Below are positions 49,111 to 61,633 of a stretch of DNA of 64,000 nt, piece by piece. The notes beneath the pieces were generated by a model, which was not told the DNA's origin, made no database searches, and worked only from the letters and a program-made list of their open reading frames with translations. The DNA is from Kryptolebias marmoratus. Its lineage: Eukaryota > Chordata > Actinopteri > Cyprinodontiformes > Rivulidae. The stretch spans positions 15,156,514-15,220,513 of the forward strand of contig NC_051431.1 of assembly GCF_001649575.2 (NCBI RefSeq), in the 5' to 3' direction. Position 1 is the first letter of the stretch. The number at the start of each line of letters is the position of its first letter. The position numbers and the translations under genes were made by a program.

Positions 49111-49319
49111 CTCCAGCGGCAGATGACAGGCGGCCTCGTGCTGTCGAATGGAGAAACTTTAAGATCTGAGGGTCTTTTGGCCTCACAAGATATCCTGCCA
49201 ACACTACACTTAAAGAGTAATGACTTGCACACCATGGATATTTTCCTCCCTAAGTCTTCTATTCCCTTCTTGCTCCCCTTGACTTGCACTCAACTAATCC
49301 AGTCTCTTTTCCTGTGCAG

Positions 49320-49362
49320 CATGCTGCCATCTGACCCTTTTCTTGCGTTGCTTTTTAATCAG
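49320..49362 (+). CDS. Candidate 43-nt alternative coding exon downstream of the LRFN exon
   Basis: A strong acceptor precedes it: a branch-like actaat at 49293-49298, then a pyrimidine tract and tgtgcag ending at 49319. It is followed by a strong donor, CAG|GTCAGT, at 49363. Spliced from the possible donor at 43531 (two bases, AG, of an unfinished codon), the first base C makes AGC (Ser), and 14 codons follow open to the donor (MLPSDPFLALLFNQ). The exon therefore converts phase 2 to phase 0. I do not recognise the peptide in any family. The surrounding DNA is pyrimidine-rich, so chance splice-like signals are a real alternative. Confidence 0.3.
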
Positions 49363-50480
49363 GTCAGTTCTTTTTTCTTTTGTTTTTTCAGCACTCACAC
49401 TGTTTTATCAGCGTCACATATCACCTTCACCTCTCACAGTCCCTCAATCTTCTTTAATCCACTGCCATATGGTGGGAAGGAGAAGAAGAAGAGATCCGAG
49501 TAAGACAGTGAGGATGTGCAGTGGTTGTAAAGAACGACTAGACTTTGAGGCTTCATGCTTTCCCCTAAACAACAACCAGTAACTGTACATACAGTAAATT
49601 CAGCTGAAATGTTCTGCTGGTGACAGATAAAGTTAAGAAATTTGCTCCTAAAACTCACAAAATGCTGTCAGGACAAGCTGCTGCTACATCACTCTCTGCC
49701 TTTAACACATTTTTCCCCCCATTCTTGCATTTATTTTAGACAAGGCAGCGATCTTTCTAAAACAATTTGCTAAAAACTGAAAACTAGTCTATCAGTTTCT
49801 GTTTTCTGTGGCATTTGGAATTCTAGATCAGAATGTCCATAACAGTGCCGAACCTGTAAAAACACTGTCAGCATTGTCCTTTTCAAATGTCTGGTTTCCA
49901 GCTGAGTTTGATACACACAGTATTTGGAAAGTATTACACTTCAACCTTTTTGTCACTAAACTCTTGTTTAGGAGTTTATTTGGCTTTGCTGCTCAGTCAT
50001 CCCTTGGGAGTGAGGAAAGTCTCAAGAAGTAACAAAGTTTTCTTCGGGGTTATACAGTAAGCTTTCCTTAAAATTGCTTATGATTACGGGCAAAAACCAA
50101 GAAAATAAATTAAATATTGTCTCCAGGGATTTTTATAAATAAAGCCATTGGCTAGGATCAAAACTGTGTCAGAGCTTCTTTAAAGTTTAGTGTGTTTTTA
50201 TTGCACAAGGTCAAAGTATGGGCATATTTATACTACCCTATTTTTCCAGACTTTACAAAGCTTTAAATTTGTTTTTTGACATTACCCTGAGTCCTAGTTT
50301 CCTTTACCCCTTTGTCACCCAATGCTCTACTCAAGATCCTTAAATTTTTCCGTACCTTTTTGTTCTAAATATTCCCTTTTTATACAGATTTGCTTTTGCT
50401 CTTCTTCCTCCCCACGTAAATAAGGCAGATTATTACAGCCTATATTCAAACCTTGATGTTGTTACTTTCCTGTTTTCCAG

Positions 50481-50654
50481 ATCCTTGATGCTGCTGTTCT
50501 GCCAGATGTGGAAAACCAACATCACCACCAGAGGGAAGAAGCTGGTGAAAACTCAAGAAAAAAAAAAAGAAGAACAAGCCCTATCGCTCATCTCCCTGCA
50601 TCTCCTGTTTCCTGCACCCATTACTTTGTTTCTATGGATATTATGGTGTTATAA
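50481..50654 (+). CDS. Candidate terminal alternative coding exon
   Basis: A very good acceptor (ttactttcctgttttccag, ending 50480) precedes a frame of 57 codons ending in TAA at 50652-50654. The frame starts in phase 0, which matches the phase left by the candidate exon at 49320-49362. The predicted peptide begins ILDAAVLPDVENQHHHQ and contains a basic run around RKKKRR. Composition looks more protein-like than the flanks, but I recognise no homologue. If transcribed but not translated, it could be 3' UTR or lncRNA sequence. Confidence 0.3.
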   Translation: MLDAAVLPDVENQHHHQREEAGENSRKKKRRTSPIAHLPASPVSCTHYFVSMDIMVL

Positions 50655-51386
50655 ACCTATGAAATCAGTTTTACTTTCAAGTGCTTATCCTGGTTCACAC
50701 GTCTGGATTGGATGGCCAGTCGAAGTCTGGTGACAGTGTGGTCATCTTTATCACTTATAATGGAAGGGCATTTTCCATTTTGAAACATCGGTATCAATGT
50801 GAAGCGGTCACGCTGGAAGAAAATCATGTGCAACATTGAAAATGGAAGAAAATATTACTTCACTCTGTCTGGGGCAGCATCAAGAAACAAGAAGGGACAC
50901 TGAGTGGAGGTAAAACAGGCCCAAAATGACTAAAAATGACATGAAAATGAATGGCTGAGCATCAAAGGGAAGTTGGATCCATAGATTATCACCTTCAAGC
51001 AGAAAGCAGACCGGACATTATGACAGACTCAACAGAAAAATCGGGGAGAAAATATCTTCGAGGGGTTTAGTGTTTGATATAAATCGGACTCAGTGTGATT
51101 CCACTCCATTAATCAAAGCTGAATCACATAACTCTGTTAAGCGATGATGAACTGAACTGTTCCTTGAGATGGGTCTAAAACCACGGCTGGATCCTGTTAT
51201 CTCCTAATTAGAATCGGATCTCAAACGTATGCAGAAAACCTGAACTTGGATGAGTCTTTGTGGACAGAAACAAAGTAACCCGGACTCAGAGGAGCACAAA
51301 CTGGAGTTTTACACTGATCTGCTGCAGGCTAAACTGTATAAGACTACTCAGGCCTGTTTTCAGTTTAATTCTCCTCATGCTTTCAG

Positions 51387-51461
51387 CTATAGATGGGACT
51401 GGTGATGACCTTGTGGAGCTTCACTGGCTTCTCTGACATCTCTGCAGGCCTGCTTAAACAG
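51387..51461 (+). other. Candidate non-coding exon with strong splice consensus
   Basis: Acceptor ttctcctcatgctttcag ends at 51386 and donor CAG|GTGAGTAAT starts at 51462. All three frames of the 75-nt interval contain stops (TAG, TGA, TGA), so it could only be untranslated or lncRNA. Alternatively, 50481-51461 could be one exon using the same donor. The 50.7-51.4 kb stretch before it is free of the repeat families seen elsewhere. Confidence 0.25.
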
Positions 51462-54149
51462 GTGAGTAATCTGAAGATTAGCCAATTAACCTAACTTAAG
51501 AAAAGGAACAGAATAAGAACCTCTCACAAACCAAAGACCAAAGCTCAGTAATTACTGTGGCATATGGTCCCCATCAGCAGTCACCATGGGCAGCCTCCAA
51601 TATTGGATCCAGCCTGATAGTTTAGAATACATTCAGACTCTGTTGTCTCTGCTACAGTGAGAGGTCCGTAACCTAATGAGGGTAACACTTTAACGAGCCC
51701 CTTCCTAATTGCTGTCAGCTAGAAAATTAGAGAACCTCTTTGGATAAACGATCTGTTTCATTAGTACTTTCTAGTGACAATGTCACCACATCCCCACTTT
51801 AGTTTGTTTCTTGCTCTTTTTAGTGTCTTACTGACTCCATATCTCAAACACCTCTCCCCTGTTTGTTCATTCACTGTCTCTTTTTTTCCTGCCTGAGGCG
51901 GTGACTTAACACCAGCGGAGAATATAATGTGTTGAAAAAAAAAAAGATATGATTATGTGAGAATAGCACAGCCTTAGGGAAGTACTTTGACTGTACAAGA
52001 GGGGGTCAGCAATATCCATTAGTCAAATAGGACAGAGACTGATGTCTGATTCTGGAGAACTGAAAGTCTCATCTTGCTTTCAAATTGAAATTGCCCTCTT
52101 AATAAAGGTAATCAGCAGCAGATTCATTTTCCCTTTTTTTTCCTCATTGGATGGAAAATTGTTGATATTCTTTTGACATTAAATTATAAACAAGCATATG
52201 TGCTTTTACTAAATGGAAAATGAAATAAAAAAACACATTTGAATATTGAACCTCATCTTTTCTAATCAAAAATAAAAGCTTATCCCCTCAAATTGCCACT
52301 TGCCATGTTGTGTCACTAGCACCCCTATTGTTTTATTGGGTAATAAAATAACAGTTTCAGTCTTCACTACTGTGCAATGAAAGAGGAATTGTTTCGGCAA
52401 CCTGCTGATTAGGGGTTCATAATCTGATGAAGTACATTTCCCCCACTCATATTACCTTTTGTGATTTTATTACTGTAAACACGTGTACGCTTTTAAGGTC
52501 ACAGTGTAATTGCCTCGGCAGCTACCATTAATCTTACAGTACTTGTCAACAAACGCTTTCCCTAACAGCAACTATGTGTAAATCGCAATTTCATACATAA
52601 TTTCAGAGCGGTGACGACTAACTACTGAAAGTCTGAGTAAATCATTTTAACTTTCCTAACCACATTTTGTAGCAAAGTTCAATTTAATCTTCATGTAGCC
52701 TTAAATAATTAATTCCATTTGGCAACTATGAGCACACCCACATAACATAAATTGTTACAAGAGGTTTACTGGATGAGGAAATACTGAAAGATTGGTGTGT
52801 GGTGGTTGTGGTGCTGTGTGTGTGGGGGAGGGCGTGTTAGGTGGAGTGTTGCAGGTTAAATGTTTGTTTTGTGCATTTACACTTTTCCATTATGCATTCT
52901 CAGGTAAATATAGTTGCATTTAGCTCAAGCTGTGACTGAAAATTGTCAATCAAGAAGCCAGTTCAGAACTTAATTTATAACTTTTGTTGGGTACTTTAAT
53001 TCTTTGCCATAAAAGAACTTATGCAAATAAATATCCTATTTAACCAAAAGCAACTCTCTGTTGATAAATGGATGAAGAAAATAGACGAACAAAGAGAATA
53101 GATACAGAAACATGGAGGTTACTCGACCTATGATTGCTGTTGTGTTTTTAATGGACAGCAGGACACTTATTCTCTCTAGTAACTGATGGTTATGATCAGT
53201 TGTGGGGACCACTAGTAATTACATTGTAGGCTCACAACTCAATAACAAAGCAACACGTAGCATTCATTTTGTAGTGCCAGGTATATTCAACCACATGTTT
53301 TATTATTTTTTTAATCTAGTATACAAGCCAAAGAGTCTCCTAATTGTATTACTTTCACAGGTATCACTTTTTTCCAGACTACTGTACTTGTGTGTGTGTG
53401 CCTGTGTTGTGCCCTCTAAGGAGCCTATGATCAGTGTGGGTATGATGTCAGACATCAAACTGTTAATGTCAGTAAGGATTTTCTGTCGTGGCTGGGAATT
53501 GTTTGAGCCGTATCGCAACCCCCCCCCCCCGTTTTTTATAATTTGTCCAAACTCAGTAAGAGTGTCAGTGTAGCAACATAAAACACACAAAAATGTTTAA
53601 AAAGTACATCTCATAAAAAAATTTAAATAAAAAAAATAAACACACCACTGGCTGGCTGTGCTCATTCATGTCTGTCTCAGTATTAGCCTGAGTATTGAGG
53701 TTTTTGGTTTGCAAATATTTGTTTATACAATTTAGAAAGTAAATTGAGATTACGGAATAATACCTTAATAATACCTCTAAGTGCGACAGGTTTAATAATC
53801 ATTGTTACACATTTTGTCCTATAAGCACTTTGCCAATACTGTAGTGATAATCACATATTTTTCTTCAGTAGTGATGAAAGTTGAACAATATGCCATGAAA
53901 AATTATCACAACAGGCTATTTTTTACATGTTGCACAATGATAAAGAGTGCAAGATTTTAAAAGGGTTCATTATTGATTTTATTTTTTTACTGGGGAAATT
54001 TCTCAATTGCGTCAACTGATAAAGTAACAGGTGGCAGCCAGGAGTAGAGCAAATACTATTGTTTACATGCTAAAGAAAGCTGCATTAATATGTGCATATA
54101 TTGTCTTAAGTTAATTGTTGTTGTTGTTGTTTTACGATGACAGAAATCT
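51462..54149. other. Non-coding stretch, no gene seen
   Basis: Contains a C-run at 53519-53530. The 123-codon frame at 53202-53573 runs through it and lacks domains. The 52.42-52.70 kb part is unique-looking and could be conserved. Confidence 0.5.
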
Positions 54150-54280
54150 GATTTGAAGCTGGCCCCAATCAGACCAGCCTGTAGCTCATCAAAAAAGAAC
54201 AGAAAGCGCTAAAAGAAAGAGAAAATCTACAACAGGGAAGATAATAATAAACATAAAACAAGGTTGAACTACTGCTTTAA
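54150..54280 (+). mobile_element. Family B element, right-end fragment
   Basis: It retains 'gatttgaagctggccccaat' near the interior, then 'atctacaacagggaagataa', and ends 'gttgaactactgctttaa', which matches the right end of the family. Confidence 0.5.
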
Positions 54281-55084
54281 AAGTAGTGGATGAGAGAAGC
54301 TATACTACACGTTGCAACTGCATAGCTCACTTCTGTTACTCTTTTAAAATGACCAACTCTAGTAATAATGGTCTTTATTGTCAACACTTTGTCTCTTTGC
54401 AGTGCTTTAATTCTATTTACGACTAACTGGCCTTGTGAAGTTTTTATTCATAGTCACGAAAAGACAGGATGTAAATTTTTGCACAACCTCTCTGGACCTA
54501 TTGATTTTGTAATAACTTCAGAGACTACACAGCAAAAACTCAACATTTTCTACCATGTAGTGTTATATAATATAGCCATAAAAATATATATTTTTTGGAA
54601 TTCACTGTGACAAAACTAGCATCTAGATTATTTATGACTCAGTTCTTTCTCATGTGACAGACACTGATGATTCATTAGAGCATGACACTCCATATTAAGA
54701 TTTTATTCTGTCAGAAACAGATGAAACACTATTAATTCCAGGTTTCAGTTCAAGGCTTCAGCTGAACAGAGCTAACTACTGTAGATGCTGTGCCAAACTT
54801 GATGATGCTGATGGTGAATGACTGATACGGGTCATAACTGCCTCCCTGACATTGTTCCTTGTTTTATCCTCCCACCGAAACATTATGCTCCATCTCGTCT
54901 GCAGCATCCATAGGCTTTGAAAGTCCACCGTAGTTTAAACAAATTAAAGCATTATTATTTTTTATTATTATTGCTTGCTTCAATAAAAGGCGAGAGATCG
55001 TGTAACTGCTTCTCTGTGTGCGTCAGACTGATTCACTAGTAGATTACGTGACATTTTGTTTAAATTATTGGCATTACCTGTTAA

Positions 55085-55380
55085 ATTCAGCCCTGTCTGT
55101 CTGTTAGCGAACTATCTGATGAACCACTGGACAGATTTTCATGAAACTCGGGCAATAATCATTGGATGTAGGCTATGTCTAAAACTCGTGAATTTTTTGG
55201 AATCAGCTTGATTCAAGATGGCTGACACAGGTAATCATCCTTAGCAAACACATAAATAGCTATAAATCAGTCAGTTTTGCTGATATTTTGCCAAAAATTA
55301 ATGTGAGAAAGTCATCACACAAAATCTTTGTTTAAAACTTTGCCATTCAAAGCGACAAGCAAGTTGCATTCCTTGAATGA
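55085..55380 (+). repeat. Family A interspersed repeat, forward copy
   Basis: 'atctgatgaaccactggaca', 'gattcaagatggctgacac', 'gctataaatcagtcagtttt' and 'aactttgccattcaaagcga' are in order. Confidence 0.75.
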
Positions 55381-56269
55381 TTGTGAGTTTTATTTAAAAA
55401 ATATATTTCAGCATAAAATTTAATTTCACAAAGCAACATACTAGGATGGATTCTAGTCCATAGTCATATACACGGTGCTATTTCTTTGACCTAGTAAAGG
55501 ATGTCACTATTGAACAAAAAACGTCTATTGCTGACAAAATGCTAGGCTAACCTTAGAATAGTATATTTCTCCAGAAGGCATGCGAGTACAGTCTTCTGTT
55601 TTTTGTAAGAGAAAAATGGTAACAAAAAAACTCAACTTTTAAATGTATTTGTTCATCATGACGCATCGTTTAAGTTCTCATATCCATGAGGGGTGATCTG
55701 ATAATCACATAACTAATGAAGTGGACCAGGCACATGTTTTTTGTTATGCCCTATCATGACAGCAGCCATCTGTGACCGATGCGCGGCAGCAAGTCCCTCC
55801 CAGCAACCACTTTATTGTATTTAAGGAGGATGAACTGCAACAGTGAGATCTCAATCTGAGTTCCAACTATGTGGGTTGATGGACCGTGCTATGACTTCAA
55901 TTTGAACTGCGTGTCACATCTGGCAGCTGATGTGGGAGGGATGTGACTGGATGTGGATCGGCATACATTACTGCATTCACATAAGCCGACGTGTCTTAAG
56001 ATCTCTGCCAAACACACTTAAACTAAAAGGGACATACAGAAGTTTTCTAACATCACTGCAGGGTGCTTCAATCATTTCAACCGGGCTCATTTGCTCACTT
56101 TTCAACTGAGCAACAAATCAAAAGCAAAAAAAAAAAAAAAAAAGGTGGTGGAGGGAAAGCAGTGAGTACAGCAGAAGACTAGACCTATTTCTGTCTGACA
56201 TTACGGCCAGGTAAGAGATTGCCTCTAAGGTAAAATGATATTATCAATAATTAAAATTTGAGATTGAAA

Positions 56270-56730
56270 GGAAAGAGTGAAAAACAGTGGACAGGAAGCC
56301 TAGAATAGGGAAAATCAGTCGAAGACACAATCCATTGTTAAAAGGAGGAATAGAAAACAAACTAAAGCTGAAGAAAAACAGGAGTGTATTTTTTTACTGG
56401 CAAAAAAGAAAAACAGAAGATGCTGCAGAAACACGAGGGACTGAAAATGAGAACGAACAAAGGACTGAAGGGAAAAATCAAAAGGTCAGAACAAACAAAA
56501 TGAGACCGTGACAAAGAGCAGCTGTTAAAACTGAGAAAGGTACTGAGGAAGTGATTAGCTGAATCAGAACAGGTGTGTTGATTAACAAACAAGGACCAGG
56601 TGTGCAGGGAAAGCAGAGGAAACAGACCACAGAAACAAAGTACAAGAGCACTAAACCAATGATAAAAAGCAGGACAAACCATGAACAACTGGGGGGAGAA
56701 TACATTTATAGCTAAGACCATCACAGAAAA
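56270..56730 (+). mobile_element. Purine-rich degraded repeat resembling family D bodies
   Basis: It contains 'gctgaatcagaacaggtgtg', 'attaacaaacaaggaccagg', 'tgtgcagggaaagcag' and many A-rich runs. This resembles bodies of fish repeats with 'caggtgtg...accaggtgtg' motifs. The open frames on both strands here are composition artefacts. Confidence 0.35.
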
Positions 56731-57016
56731 CTAACTAAACTGTAGTGGGGGAAAAGAGTTTACATTTGCCAGAATTGAAATAAATGAAGTTAAGAACAAA
56801 TGACTGTATTTCCTCTGAAAAAGGCTGATAACTTTTACTTTACTCCTTTGTATCTTTTGTAGTGATTTTTAAAGAGCCATTACAGTAAGCCTTGGATTTG
56901 GATAAACAAACTAATCAAAATAATGAGAATCTGCTGGTAGCAATACATAATACGATCCAGCACTTTCCTGTAATTCACGAAGCCCCTCTTGTGGTACCCA
57001 CAAAATATTTATGAAC

Positions 57017-57086
57017 ACAGAGCTATATTATGAAGTATGCCTTGTTACCAGTTTCTAACAAAGCATACTTCATAATATAGCCCTGT
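57017..57086. repeat. Near-perfect inverted repeat (31-bp arms, 8-nt loop)
   Basis: The left arm contains gctatattatgaagtatgc (57022-57040). The right arm contains gcatacttcataatatagc (57063-57081), its exact complement. Arms extend to 57017-57047 and 57056-57086 with two mismatches, around the loop ccagtttc. Confidence 0.9.
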
Positions 57087-57824
57087 CCAATTAGTATTCT
57101 GCATGTACCTGATAAATACCACATACGTATCCCATAAACACCACGTCAGGAGCAGGAAAGTATTACGTATTGCTACTCAAACTACTAGTTTGACATTCGA
57201 GATGTATGTGGAAACAAGGCATTAATGATGTTAAAATAAACTTCCTGGGCAGTACTTAAATTTAATGAAACAGAAACCTTACAGATGTAAGAAGTACACT
57301 TAGAAGAAGAAAAAGAAGAAAGAAATGCCTAATTGTGAATAGCAAAATTTTAAAAATAACATTCTAATTTTGTTAAAACTACTAGATGAAACTGCTAAGA
57401 ATTAAAATATTTATCTTTGAGATGCACATTACAACAGGCTTGGATTCATCCTGCATCTTCATAACCCTTCCTCATATTTGTTCTTGTCAACTTTGCTTTA
57501 AGGCACCACAACAGATTTGGCTTTTAATTGAATTCCGGTTTTTATTTGTGAAAATACAGTATTTAACAGGGAGATAGAAATGTGGGGAGAAGAAAGGCAT
57601 GGAGAGATAATTCACAATTTGCATATGTATAATTGTACAATGTTGGCTAGCGTCATCTTTGGGTTTCTTTAAAAAGCTTGATTATGATAAATATATTTAG
57701 TGTTAAAAACCTTGGGGGGGAAAGGGTGGTGGTGGTGGCTGGCTGGAGGTTAAGGGATGTGTACGTTAATTGTTTTTTTTTTTTTTTTACTTAAACTGAG
57801 TTTTAGCAAAGCTGATAAAAGCCA

Positions 57825-57955
57825 AAGACTGCAAAAAGAGAGGAGGAGGTGGAAGTTGAGGAGAAGAAATGTAAAGATGACAGGCAAGAGGAGGAGGAGG
57901 AGAGGTAAGAGAAAAGAAAAACAGAGGGGAAAACAGAAGGAGAACAGTGAGTGGG
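57825..57955. repeat. Purine-rich (AGG)n-like tract
   Basis: 'aagaggaggaggaggagagg' and similar runs. The Lys/Arg-rich open frame here is compositional. Confidence 0.8.
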
Positions 57956-58424
57956 ATGTGTGGTGAATTGCTCAGTGTGTATCGAGCACCAGCTGTATTA
58001 TGCTATGAGGTGTCTTTGGTTCCTAAGAAAGAAACATGGTACCATGAATAATAGATGTCAATGGATGTGCACAATGCATGTTTATTTTTGAGACTGTTTA
58101 TTGTGTGACCCCTTTTTCTTCTTTAAAAGAAAAAAAATCTTGCCAGCTCAGATGCATAAATGTGTCACACATGGATGCATACTCTCTATATGTTTATACA
58201 TCTTTTTTTTTCTATGTAGCGCCATAGTTGTGACTGTATGCCTCTGTAAGATGGCGAATCAAGGAGCCGATCTGTAAATGCGTTTAATCCTTTTAGCATT
58301 ATATGTAGAGATGTAGCCTAAAGCCAGTAATGGCAACATTTTAGCAATGGTATGTTAAAAGATTGAAGGAGATATTATAACAGCAGTTTGTGTAACAATG
58401 ATTAAAAAATAGGATATTGATTTA

Positions 58425-58530
58425 CAAGAATTGTCTGATAGCCACCACAGTTAACTAACTATAGCAAACACAAATATGGCCATAAAGCAGTCACTTTTAA
58501 AACATTGGCATGTAAATAGGTGGGCAATAT
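58425..58530 (+). repeat. Family A repeat fragment
   Basis: 'gatagccaccacagttaact', 'agcaaacacaaatatggcca' and 'aggtgggcaatatgcag' represent the middle and 3' end only. Confidence 0.55.
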
Positions 58531-61333
58531 GCAGTCATGCTTTAGTTTTTCTTTAAATTTTGTCTTTGAGAAACCCCTACAGCTGACTCTTAACATTTAC
58601 CTGCAGATTTGCTCCTATGTAAAGCGCTTGAGCCAACAGGGCCATTTTGACATGCTTGGTGAGAGAGGAGGAGAAGGAAAGACAAGAATGCTCAAATAAG
58701 ATTTGGCAAATAAAATCCCTACTAAGAAATAAAAATCTCGACAGATCAAAATGTTTGTTCTAAGAGAAAATTCCCTGGTACCAAGATCAATATCTTACAG
58801 GTTTCAGCTCAGATATCACTCGTCCCCTCATCACAAGGCCGGGCGTTTGATCTCTGGCCTTTGTACATCAGTGCAGTGATGGCACTCAGCAGCCAGCCAG
58901 GAGCTTTGAGGATTCGTGTAATCTATCTGTTATTTAATTATTTCACCGTTTAGCTTGTTAGTGAAAGGTTATGGTAAAAAACAAAATATCATTTGAGGAC
59001 ATCGAGCCAACAGCTGGGTCCACCTGTATGTATAGTGTCATGTGACACATTGTTGTTTTATTTTATTTTCAAGCCTGGTGTTGTGACTGCATAATGACCA
59101 TCCTATTGTCTTGCAGGTTGTAAAACACACTGCAAACTTTTAACTTTCAAAGCATCTGTTTTGAAGGATTTTTATCTTGATCTCAGTGTCAGCTTGTGAA
59201 GGTCAGTAGCCTAATCTGATGTTCAAAAGTGTTGATGCTGATTTGAGTATTCCTTAGATTTCAATAGTCTAACACTGGAAAACACCAGATGCAAATTATA
59301 AAGTATTTTTACAATGATGACTTTTGCTTCAGCTTTACTTCTACTTTGAAGAATTAACTCAGTGTACAAATAAACTATTGTCCCTGTCTGGTGAGATCAA
59401 CAGAAAATATTCAGTTGTGTGGCCATGAGGCATTAAAACATAAGGCATAAGACACACAAAAAAATGAGATCTTAAGGCATAGTTATTGATGCTTGAGAAA
59501 GAGATAAAGGCAGTGTGGTATTACATGACCTCAGGTTAGTGATGTGTGGGAATGAGACACTTTGTTTTACTCCATAGACATGTTTTCTGGGATTAAAGAG
59601 CAAAAAGAACAATTCATCTGATGTGTGCCTTTTTTTTTTCTTGCGTATGAAACTAGAATAATCTCATGGTACCGCACATGAATTACACACATCTTCAAGC
59701 AAGGTTTTACAGGTCATCCATGTTCATTTTAGGCATTTTAAGTGTCTTTTTCTATTCTTAAAATGAAATGCCAAATGGTTCAATTTATTATGACATGGGG
59801 AGAGTTAAAATTTAATAAAAGGTCAAAATGAGATAGGAGCTAATCAAATGTATCAATGTTAAATAAAAGACCAGAGATACAGAGCTCATTCACTTCTACT
59901 TTGGGGCTAAAGTACTCGAGCTACAAAAGGCAAGAGTTAGTATGATATTATGACATTAGGATAACCTTGATGCTACAGTTTCAGGGTTAAATTGTAATAC
60001 AAATATTTCAAGCAAAAAAAAAAAAATTATATATCACATATTTTACTGCTCCAATTTAAAAGAAAAAAATGCAACTACTATATTTTGCTTAAATAACATC
60101 AGAAACTGCTAGAATATTGATTAAATCTTGTCTATGACATTCCTTGATGTGTTTCATTCATAGGTAAGTTAATTTTGCTAGAGAGTGAAAGTGAGAGGAG
60201 GTTGAAAAATCAATGTTAGTTATTTAAAATCCTCATTCCACTGATTTCAAATCTGTCAACTACTGATATTTAATCACAAGTATTGATATGCAATCTAAAA
60301 TCAGTATCAGTTGAAACACAAGAGGGCCAGCAAGTTTTAAAAGACATGTTACACAGATGTACATAAAGAGGGGAACCAAAAGAAAAGTACAGACTGAACA
60401 TCAGCAAGCATTTTGGTGTAGTTTGACAGTAAATGTGTTTGCTGTGCAGAATGATCCTTCTCCACTGTTCTGCTCTTGTTGAGAGCTTGGCATGCTGCTA
60501 ACAGCTAGTTAATTAGCCACGTAGCAATCCTGAAGTAGGCTGTTTATTTTACTGTTACGCATGCTAGCTCTTGTAACTTTTAGCCAATATTTGTTTTAAA
60601 ACAACATTAATTTAAAAGATCAATGGCTGACCCAGCTCTGGTAATTTCTTATCTTGTAGCCACACAATTAGGATGTAGATAAAATGTTCTGGAACTGCAA
60701 CTTGTTCCTTAGTATCTTGTAACATTTTCTACTTAATTCATCAGGCGGGCTGCTTTTATGTAGTTGGTTTTCCACACTGTCATTGGGAAGAGGGACAATC
60801 CTTTTTTTTTTTTATTAGACTACATCTGTTGCATACCGTCACGCTTGAGCGTTTTGGCTCAGAACAGCTAAATATTCAGTAATTGTCAGTGGGAGCTTTT
60901 GATTTAAGTGAGGAAGCACCAATTACATTTACAACCATGTAAAAATCAAACATTATAGGAACAAAACTGACTGGCAATTACCGATACACAGACTAGTAAA
61001 ACTGTGTTTATGTGTGTATGTTAGAGAGAAAGTTAGAACAGCAGTAATAGCTGGAGACAGACAACCTATAATTGACTGCTGAAAATTTAGTGCTCAGCAT
61101 TACTTGATACAGTATATAATCTGTTGCTTTCTGTGCTTCTGCACAAAAGCTTTACTTGCATCTCATCAAAAAGACAGAACTGGAACTGTTTGATGTATGG
61201 TGCAGCGTCAGGACACAAATGGGGTGAAAAAAATGTTGCTGGTTAGAAAATGATAGAGCAAAACAGAAAATACCATAAGCACTTTTCACAGAAATCAGCA
61301 CAGCTGTGTTTTTTTCTCCTGTTCTTTTTTGGG
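58531..61333. other. AT-rich non-coding stretch
   Basis: No exon, RNA gene or recognised repeat seen. Several A- or T-runs only. Confidence 0.55.
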
Positions 61334-61633
61334 GGGTGGCATGGTGGCACAATGGTTAGTGGTTAGAGCTGTCGCCTCACAACAAGAAGGCCGCAGGTTT
61401 GCCTCCTGTCAGGGTGGAGTTTGCATGTTCTCCCCGTGCATGTCTGGGTTTTCTGCAGATACTCCAGTTTAATCTCATAGACCAAAAACCTGCATGTTAG
61501 CTTAATTGGTAATTGTAAATTGCCATTAAAAGTGACAGGGTGTATCCTGCCTCTCACAACATGCCTGCTGGAGATAGGCAACAGCTCATCCGTGACCGTG
61601 CACAAAAAAGCAGGCGAAGAAAATGGATGGATA
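61334..61633 (+). mobile_element. SINE-like ATGG-tailed element, near full length, forward
   Basis: The head 'ggtggcatggtggcacaatg' then 'gtcgcctcacaacaagaagg' is followed by 'gagtttgcatgttctccccg', 'catgttagcttaattggtaa', 'gggtgtatcctgcctctcac', and an 'atggatgga' tail. An extra 'tagtggt' occurs in the head. Confidence 0.8.

Noticed and set aside
49117..49216. Possible exon after a good acceptor (cctccag), with a reasonable-looking peptide (MTGGLVLSNGETLRSEG)
   Set aside because: In the phase required by the LRFN donor it hits TGA almost at once, and its donor (GTAATG) is weak.
48844..49503. 219-codon open frame on the + strand
   Set aside because: Phe/Ser/Leu/Pro-rich peptide from a pyrimidine tract, with no domain. 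It contains internal splice-like sites, so only the short 49320-49362 piece is kept as a candidate exon.
53202..53573. 123-codon + frame and an overlapping 95-codon minus frame
   Set aside because: Runs through a C-homopolymer and GT repeats with no recognisable motif.
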